This document shows positions 58,961 to 64,000 of a stretch of DNA of 64,000 nucleotides, piece after piece. The stretch lies in assembly GCF_041916735.1 (NCBI RefSeq), contig NZ_JAYRYY010000001.1. One strand, 5' to 3'. The notes below the pieces were generated by a model. It searched no databases, was not told where the DNA came from, and saw nothing but the letters and a program-made list of their open reading frames with translations. How positions within the stretch are numbered: position 1 is the stretch's first letter; every line of letters starts with the position of its first letter. The position numbers and the translations under genes were made by a program. The DNA is from Zoogloea sp016790385. Lineage in GTDB: Bacteria; Pseudomonadota; Gammaproteobacteria; Burkholderiales; Rhodocyclaceae.

Positions 58961-59073
58961 GATCCGGGTGGTTTTTCCGGGGAATCAGCCGGAGCATTGC
59001 CAACCAGGGTGTCTTGTCGCCGAAACCCTCTCGCGACGATAACAGAATTCCAACTACCCACTTAGGAGGTTCC

Positions 59074-60198
59074 ATGCCTCTGGTCATCGGTGTGACCAAA
59101 GAGCTTGCGCCGGGTGAGCGTCGTGTTGCGCTTGTCCCCGACGTAGCCAAGAAATATCAAGGACTTGGGGCTGTGTTGCAGCTTCAGGTCGGTGCCGGCG
59201 AAACGGCTTACTACCGGGACGAAGATTTCGGGGTGGCCGAGCTGTCGGCGGAACCCCTTTCCGTCCTGCAAAAGGCTGATGTGATCCTGCAGGTTCAGCC
59301 CCTGGGGCTGGACGCCCTCGCCCAGCTCAAGGCGGGCGCCGTCCTGGTCGGCTTGCAGCAGCCGTGGTCCAGCCGCGAGCGTATCGACATGCTGCTCCAG
59401 AAACGGATCACCTGTTTCGCTTTGGAGCTGTTGCCGCGCATCAGCCGCGCCCAGAGCATGGATGTCCTATCCAGTCAGGCGGCTGTGGCGGGCTATGAAT
59501 GTGCGCTGATTGCGGCGGATCACAGCCCCAAGTTCTTCCCCATGCTTACCTATGCGGCCGGAACCATCCGTCCGGCCAAAGTACTGGTGATCGGCGCCGG
59601 CGTGGCCGGATTGCAGGCCATTGCCACTGCCAAACGCCTGGGTGCGATGGTGTCGGGCTACGATGTACGCCCGGAAACCCGTGAGCAGGTTGAGTCCCTG
59701 GGGGCCAAGTTTGTCGATACCGGAGTGTCGGCCGCCGGAACGGGAGGCTATGCCCGCGAACTCACGGACGACGAGAAACGCCAGCAGGCCGACAAGCTGG
59801 GCAAGGCCATTGCCGAGTGCGATGCCCTGATCACCACGGCGGCGATCCCCGGTAAGAAGGCGCCAGTCATCGTCAGCGCGGAGATGGTGGCACGCATGAA
59901 GCCCGGTTCGGTGGTGGTGGACATGGCTGCGGAGACCGGTGGCAATGTGGCCGGTACCGTGGCGGGAGAGAAGACCTGGGTGGGAGAGGTGCTGATCATC
60001 GGCCCGACCCACATCCCCAGCCGCATGCCGGTGCATGCCTCCGAGATGTACGCCAAAAATCTGTTCAATTTCATCTCGCCCTTCATCAAGGACGGGGCCC
60101 TGGCCCTGGACTGGGAGGATGAGGTGCTGTCCGGCGCATGCCTGACCCACGCGGGCGAGCTTCGTCACGCGGGTGTCAAGGCCGCGCTCGGACTCTGA
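59074..60198 (+). CDS. pntAA: NAD(P) transhydrogenase alpha subunit, soluble part (PntAA)
   Basis: A 374-residue NAD(H)-binding domain I protein. Motifs: TKELAPGERRVALVPDVAKK, ATYAAGTIRPAKVLVIGAGVAGLQAIATAKRLGA-type Rossmann region (VLVIGAGVAGLQ), and YAKNLFNF near the end. It stops before the membrane part, so the alpha subunit is split in two, as in Rhodospirillum. AGGAGGT is six bases before ATG 59074. Works with PntAB and PntB to drive NADPH formation using the proton gradient. Confidence 0.95.
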   Translation: MPLVIGVTKELAPGERRVALVPDVAKKYQGLGAVLQLQVGAGETAYYRDEDFGVAELSAEPLSVLQKADVILQVQPLGLDALAQLKAGAVLVGLQQPWSSRERIDMLLQKRITCFALELLPRISRAQSMDVLSSQAAVAGYECALIAADHSPKFFPMLTYAAGTIRPAKVLVIGAGVAGLQAIATAKRLGAMVSGYDVRPETREQVESLGAKFVDTGVSAAGTGGYARELTDDEKRQQADKLGKAIAECDALITTAAIPGKKAPVIVSAEMVARMKPGSVVVDMAAETGGNVAGTVAGEKTWVGEVLIIGPTHIPSRMPVHASEMYAKNLFNFISPFIKDGALALDWEDEVLSGACLTHAGELRHAGVKAALGL

Positions 60199-60210
60199 GG
60201 AGGGCTTCCC

Positions 60211-60495
60211 ATGGATGGAATGCTTGCACTTTACATTTTCATGCTGGCGGCCTTTACCGGCTATGAAGTCATCTCCCGTGTGCCGGTGATCCTGCACACG
60301 CCCTTGATGTCCGGCTCCAACTTTGTGCACGGCGTGGTTCTGGTGGGCGGCATGATCGCCCTCGGCCAGGCGGAAACCCCGCTTGAGCAGGCCATCGGCT
60401 TTGTCGCCGTGCTGCTCGGGGCGGCCAACGCGGCGGGCGGTTACGTGGTGACCGAGCGCATGCTGGCCATGTTCAAGGCAAAGGAGAAGAAGTAA
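60211..60495 (+). CDS. pntAB: NAD(P) transhydrogenase alpha subunit, membrane part (PntAB)
   Basis: A 94-residue small membrane protein corresponding to the C-terminal membrane helices of a one-piece PntA. Seen: LALYIFMLAAFTGYEVISRVP, LMSGSNFVHGVVLVGGMIALG and IGFVAVLLGAANAAGGYVV. The pntAA stop is 12 bases before its start and its stop overlaps the pntB start (TAATG). Confidence 0.94.
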   Translation: MDGMLALYIFMLAAFTGYEVISRVPVILHTPLMSGSNFVHGVVLVGGMIALGQAETPLEQAIGFVAVLLGAANAAGGYVVTERMLAMFKAKEKK

Positions 60496-61871
60496 TGGCG
60501 ATCAAGTGGTTGATTGACGCGAGCTACTTCGTCGCCGCGATCCTGTTCATTCTCGGCTTGAAGGGCATGAGCTCGCCGGTGTCGGCACGCAAGGGCATCG
60601 TGTGGGCCGGTGTTGGCATGGTGCTGGCCACCGTCGTCACCTTCCTCACCCCGGGCATGAACAACTTTGCCCTGATGGTCATTGCCATTGCCCTGGGGGG
60701 GGCGGTGGCGTGGATCTCCGGCAAGAAGGTCGCGATGACCGACATGCCGCAGATGGTGGCCATCTACAACGGCATGGGCGGTGGTGCTGCTACCGCGATT
60801 GCCGCCGTCGAGTTCGCCCGGGGTGAAATGCATGGCACCGTGGTCACCTTGCTGGCCACTTTGGGTGCGCTGATCGGTGCCGTGTCCTTCTCGGGTTCGG
60901 TGGTGGCCTGGGCGAAGCTCCAGGGGGTCATGAAGAAGGCCTTCCGGCTGCCGGCGCAGAACGCGGTGAACATCCTGCTGGCCTTGGTGACGGTCGCGGT
61001 GGGTGGCGCCATCGTCATCGCGCCGACGGTTGACCCGCTGCTGGTGGTGGCTTTCTTCGTGTTGGCGCTGGTGTTGGGTACGGTCATCACCCTGCCTATC
61101 GGCGGGGCCGACATGCCGGTGGTGATCTCCCTCTTCAATGCCTTCACCGGCCTTGCGGTGGGTTTTGAAGGCTTTGTGATGGGTATCCCGGCCCTGATCA
61201 TTGCCGGCATCGTGGTCGGCGCGGCCGGTACGTTGTTGACCCAGCTGATGGCCAAGGCCATGAACCGTCCGATCAGCAACATCCTGTTCACACCCATGAC
61301 GGGTGCGGCCAGCGGTGGTGAGGCTGTGGAAGGCGAACAGAAGGAGATTGGCGCCATGGATGCAGCAGCCCTGATGCGCTACGCCAGCAAGGTCATCATC
61401 GTGCCGGGCTACGGCATGGCGGTGGCCGGCGCCCAGCACAAGGTGTGGGAGATGACCGAGCTGCTGGAGGAGGCGGGCGTCGAGGTGGTGTTTGCCATCC
61501 ACCCGGTGGCGGGGCGCATGCCTGGCCACATGAACGTGCTGCTGGCCGAAGCCGGGGTGCCCTACGACAAGATCTTCGACCTGGAGGAGATCAACGGCGA
61601 CTTCGCCCAGGCCGATGTGGCGCTGGTGATCGGTGCCAACGACGTAGTGAACCCGTCCGCCCGCACCGACAAGTCCAGCCCGATCTACGGCATGCCCATT
61701 CTCAACGCTGATCTGGCGCAGAACGTCATCGTGGTGAAACGCGGCAAGGGCACCGGCTACTCGGGCATCGAGAATGCCCTGTTCTACAAGGACAACACCC
61801 GTCTGCTCTACGGCTCCGCCCAGCAGGCCATCGGCGAGGTGATCCAGCACGTCAAGGCGCTGTCGGTCTGA
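60495..61871 (+). CDS. pntB: NAD(P) transhydrogenase beta subunit PntB
   Basis: A 458-residue protein with eight or nine membrane helices (domain II) and a C-terminal NADP(H)-binding domain III. Motifs: YNGMGGGAATAIAAVEF, VVISLFNAFTGLAVGFEGF, and VPGYGMAVAGAQHKVWEM, HPVAGRMPGHMNVLLAEAGVPYD, GANDVVNPSA. Completes the three-gene split-type transhydrogenase. A strong terminator follows. Confidence 0.96.
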   Translation: MAIKWLIDASYFVAAILFILGLKGMSSPVSARKGIVWAGVGMVLATVVTFLTPGMNNFALMVIAIALGGAVAWISGKKVAMTDMPQMVAIYNGMGGGAATAIAAVEFARGEMHGTVVTLLATLGALIGAVSFSGSVVAWAKLQGVMKKAFRLPAQNAVNILLALVTVAVGGAIVIAPTVDPLLVVAFFVLALVLGTVITLPIGGADMPVVISLFNAFTGLAVGFEGFVMGIPALIIAGIVVGAAGTLLTQLMAKAMNRPISNILFTPMTGAASGGEAVEGEQKEIGAMDAAALMRYASKVIIVPGYGMAVAGAQHKVWEMTELLEEAGVEVVFAIHPVAGRMPGHMNVLLAEAGVPYDKIFDLEEINGDFAQADVALVIGANDVVNPSARTDKSSPIYGMPILNADLAQNVIVVKRGKGTGYSGIENALFYKDNTRLLYGSAQQAIGEVIQHVKALSV

Positions 61872-61897
61872 TTCGTCAGCCTCGGCCCTGAAACGGC

Positions 61898-61933
61898 AAA
61901 CGGCCTGCGAGCGGTGCTTGCAGGCCGTTTTTT
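61898..61933 (+). terminator. Rho-independent terminator after pntB
   Basis: AAACGGCCTGC pairs with GCAGGCCGTTT over 11 bp with an 11-base loop, followed by six T residues. It lies 26 bases after the pntB stop. Confidence 0.93.
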
Positions 61934-62019
61934 CGTGAATCTGATGGAAATTTCGAGGCTTTCCGGCCTTGGCCGTAGCGTTGGCTGAGCGCCGCTCGAA
62001 ACTTGACTGACGATGGAAG

Positions 62020-62709
62020 CTAGTTTTGTTCCCAGTAGAGCTGAGCTCTTGCGCGATCCCATGGGCCGAGGATGGCTCGGCTTATCTCGATGCCCCTGAG
62101 TGCCGGAAAGGTTTTCTTGAACAGCGCGATATCCGAGTCATAGGCGTCGGCAATTTCTATGTCGAAGGTGCCCGATGACGCTCCGCCGACGGCCTGGTCG
62201 ATGAGAGGAGCAGGGGGGCCTGCCCGGAATTCACCGTCTTGGCGTTCGCGGATCACGGCTTTGACGGAGCCGAGGTAGTGCACGCCGTTGTCGGCTTTCG
62301 GTATGTCCGCATGCAGCGGCACAAAGTAGAAGGCGGTAAGGGGGAATGCTCTGGCTGTCGACCTGAAACCAAGCACTGAATGGGGTATAGGTTCAGTGGA
62401 GAACCGGACGAGGAAGGTTGTTGCCTCTTCGTCGTCTGTCTCGATGGTGATGGTTCCTTTGTCGTCCATCCGGAACGCGCGTTGTTCTGGCTTGGTGCTC
62501 CCGCTGTCCTTGGCAAGTATCACGGTGACGATGTTCGGCTGATATCGTTGCTTGTACTCGTTCTTGACGACGACGGACATCAGGTAGAGCGGTTTTGACG
62601 TATCCAGTTTGGCGCTGTCTTCGGAAAGCGGCATCCGGGGCAACATGCCGCAGCCGGTCAGAAATATTGTGAATAGAATCGTAAGCAGCGAAAGGGCGTG
62701 GCGCAGCAT
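62020..62709 (-). CDS. Putative lipoprotein of unknown function
   Basis: A 229-residue exported protein with a lipobox (LTGC, so C20 is the lipid site) after a hydrophobic signal. The body has Ser/Thr-rich beta-type sequence (LYLMSVVVKNEYKQRYQPN, FRMDDKGTITIETDD). No family is recognised. Its 3' end is 86 bases from the pntB terminator. Upstream 62710-62928 is AT-richer than its surroundings, without a gene. Confidence 0.7.
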   Translation of the reverse strand: MLRHALSLLTILFTIFLTGCGMLPRMPLSEDSAKLDTSKPLYLMSVVVKNEYKQRYQPNIVTVILAKDSGSTKPEQRAFRMDDKGTITIETDDEEATTFLVRFSTEPIPHSVLGFRSTARAFPLTAFYFVPLHADIPKADNGVHYLGSVKAVIRERQDGEFRAGPPAPLIDQAVGGASSGTFDIEIADAYDSDIALFKKTFPALRGIEISRAILGPWDRARAQLYWEQN

Positions 62710-62880
62710 AGGGTCGTCTTGAGGTAAGAAAGGTGGTGATTGTTCTCCGCGGTCGGAGCCGTTGGTTCTGCTGACGGCATCAGGCGCTGTCAGGCGGAAG
62801 TGGCGGCGATGATAACGACAAATGGGTTTAGTTAAAATGCGTTAAGCATATATTGTGGCCGCGACGATCCCGTGCTGATG

Positions 62881-62901
62881 CGGCCCCCATGGATGGGGCC
62901 G
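62881..62901. other. Hairpin downstream of sixA
   Basis: CGGCCCC and GGGGCCG form a perfect 7-bp stem with a 7-base loop, 28 bases past the sixA stop on the minus strand. There is no T-run, so its role as a terminator is weakly supported. The gap 62710-62928 otherwise contains an AT-rich stretch (62830-62860) that may be the lipoprotein promoter. Confidence 0.35.
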
Positions 62902-62928
62902 GTCGCATATTGCTTGGAGTTCAGGGGT

Positions 62929-63381
62929 TTAGACCAGATCCGCCGGCATCACCGCGCGCAGCACGGTCTGGGTTTCGTCGTCGCGGACACGGTTGGAGAA
63001 CCACCACAGGGCGCCCTTCTTGATCGTCCAGTCGGCTTCGTGGCCGGAAAGGAGCAGGGAGGCGAGACGGCCGAGTTCGGGTTGGTGACCGACGATGAGG
63101 ACGGACCCGCCGCCGTCTGGCCAGCCACAGGCGCCCAGGATGCCGGCGATGTCATTGCCCGGGGCCAGGGCCGGCACAACTTCGAAATCCTGGGTGAAGG
63201 CGCTGGCCGTCTGACGGGTGCGGGTGGTGGGGCTGACCAGCACGCGAAGCTTTTTAGGCCGGCGGCTTTCCAGCCAGTCGGCCACCTTGTGGGCCTGACG
63301 CAAGCCTCTCTCGGTCAGTTCCCGAGTGTTGTCAGGTATGCCGTCCACGGCTTCAGCGTGGCGCCACAGCAGCAGGTCCAT
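62929..63381 (-). CDS. sixA: Phosphohistidine phosphatase SixA
   Basis: A 150-residue histidine phosphatase. The catalytic LLWRHAEA replaces the RHG of branch-1 members, as in SixA, and the second His lies in VLIVGHQPELGRLASLLL. SixA removes phosphate from histidine-phosphotransfer or PTS proteins. ATG 63381 follows GGGAG by a proper distance; a longer in-frame start is unlikely. It is preceded by the CHAD gene with 74 bases between. Confidence 0.88.
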   Translation of the reverse strand: MDLLLWRHAEAVDGIPDNTRELTERGLRQAHKVADWLESRRPKKLRVLVSPTTRTRQTASAFTQDFEVVPALAPGNDIAGILGACGWPDGGGSVLIVGHQPELGRLASLLLSGHEADWTIKKGALWWFSNRVRDDETQTVLRAVMPADLV

Positions 63382-63455
63382 TGTCTTTCTCCCCTCGTTC
63401 TTTTTCTCAAGAGGCCGGGAGTCTGGAGCGGAAATGTTACCGGAACATGACTCCA

Positions 63456-64000
63456 TCAGCGCCGCCACGGTGCCTTGCCCCACAGGATGGGCTCAAGCGC
63501 CGGCAATATCGTCCTGCGCAGACGCGCAACCCGAGGGGCATGCCAGCCCGCGACAAAGGCGGCACCACTGCGCAGTTCCGGGTCTTTGCCCGCCCAGGCC
63601 TTGAGACGGGTGCGGGCAACAGCTTCGTCGTTGAGGTAGCCGAGGGTTTCCTGGATGTCGGCGATGTCATTGGCGAAACGCACGGTGGCTTTCTCTGGGA
63701 GCAGAGGCAACAGGAACTCTATGCCATAGCGCAGACGCTTCAAGGAGACGCGCAGTTCGTGGAGCTTGTCGGGGTGGAGGTCGGCAGCGGAACCATAGCG
63801 CTTGCGGGCGCGCTTGCGCAGTTGGGTGAGCTGGAGGCGGGCGAATGTGGTGAGATTGGCGGACTTGACGAGGGCGTCGCTTTGCAAGGCATAGAGGTCG
63901 GAGGCCAGGGCCAGCATCTGGCGGCCATGGCTGGCGGCCAGCAGTTGTTCCCGGGCGGCGGTCTTTTCACGGTCGCGACGGTCGACGGCCATGGCGATGA
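63456..64000 (-). CDS. CHAD-domain protein, partial (5' end beyond the window)
   Basis: About 180 residues of a CHAD domain, running off the right edge; no stop upstream in frame, so the start is outside. Histidines and basic residues typical of CHAD helices are seen (HELRVSLKRLRYGIEFL, ASHGRQMLALASDLY). CHAD proteins bind polyphosphate and are often fused to a CYTH domain, which would lie in the missing part. It sits next to sixA, a common pairing. Confidence 0.85.
   Translation of the reverse strand, partial: IAMAVDRRDREKTAAREQLLAASHGRQMLALASDLYALQSDALVKSANLTTFARLQLTQLRKRARKRYGSAADLHPDKLHELRVSLKRLRYGIEFLLPLLPEKATVRFANDIADIQETLGYLNDEAVARTRLKAWAGKDPELRSGAAFVAGWHAPRVARLRRTILPALEPILWGKAPWRR

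Noticed and set aside
60441..61850. 469-codon open frame on the minus strand opposite pntB
   Set aside because: Very His-rich and unlike any domain; pntB is unambiguous.
1..64000. Mobile elements, prophage, CRISPR arrays or genomic island boundaries
   Set aside because: No transposase, integrase, repeat array or tRNA-associated direct repeats seen; composition looks even throughout.

Overview
The window is a 64 kb piece of GC-rich chromosome, densely packed with bacterial genes. I see no rRNA, tRNA, CRISPR array, insertion sequence, integrase or prophage gene. Gene content and order point to a betaproteobacterium, most probably of the Rhodocyclales (Azoarcus/Thauera/Zoogloea-type relatives). 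The clues are the grxC-secB-gpsA block, the ruvX-pyrR-pyrB-pyrC' cluster, the pcnB-folK-panBC cluster, cytochrome c', QseBC-like regulators, a TRAP carrier and a split proton-translocating transhydrogenase. The genus is an inference, not a reading.

Layout. 1-9.4 kb is housekeeping: a HAD 5'-nucleotidase fragment, bioC and bioB (biotin), comF, trmL, gpsA, an SH3-domain export protein, secB, grxC, a membrane rhodanese, an ArsR regulator, a CtpA-type S41 protease and a MoeB/ThiF protein. 9.3-12.0 kb is a minus-strand three-gene operon of translationally coupled genes: a secreted beta-propeller, an atypical secreted polysaccharide deacetylase and a membrane fatty-acid-hydroxylase-type enzyme. 12.2-17.9 kb holds ribD, nrdR, glyA, a Cache-type chemoreceptor and a histidine phosphatase. 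18.1-21.5 kb has the two membrane subunits of a TRAP transporter without a binding protein, and a diguanylate cyclase. 21.7-25.4 kb is the pyrC'-pyrB-pyrR-ruvX-yqgE cluster with a catalytically dead dihydroorotase. 25.5-31.6 kb has a photolyase, a methyltransferase, two alpha/beta hydrolases, uppP and an HD-GYP phosphodiesterase.

31.9-33.9 kb is a small haem-protein group (DUF3365 c-type protein, cytochrome c', cytochrome b561) next to a TA-rich palindrome. 35.0-42.9 kb is a metal-efflux locus: an RND efflux operon (adaptor, HME-type pump, DUF3240 protein, outer-membrane channel) diverging from a QseBC-like two-component system, with a tandem CTTAAG box between them. 43.0-46.1 kb holds a CBS-domain protein, two adjacent winged-helix regulators with degenerate receiver domains, and a small membrane protein. 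46.1-50.7 kb is the panC-panB-dNK-DUF486-folK-pcnB cluster.

51-56.8 kb is a glycolate module (hyi, a FadR-type regulator with its own operator, glcD, a possible 59-residue membrane ORF, glcE, glcF). 57-64 kb has a PP2C phosphatase, CorA, pntAA-pntAB-pntB ending in a strong terminator, a lipoprotein, SixA and the end of a CHAD protein.

The least explained parts are the beta-propeller/deacetylase/hydroxylase operon, the pair of degenerate-receiver regulators with a direct repeat between them, the structured 43.5-43.7 kb intergenic region, and the palindrome driving the haem-protein group. None of these is proven to be a new system.
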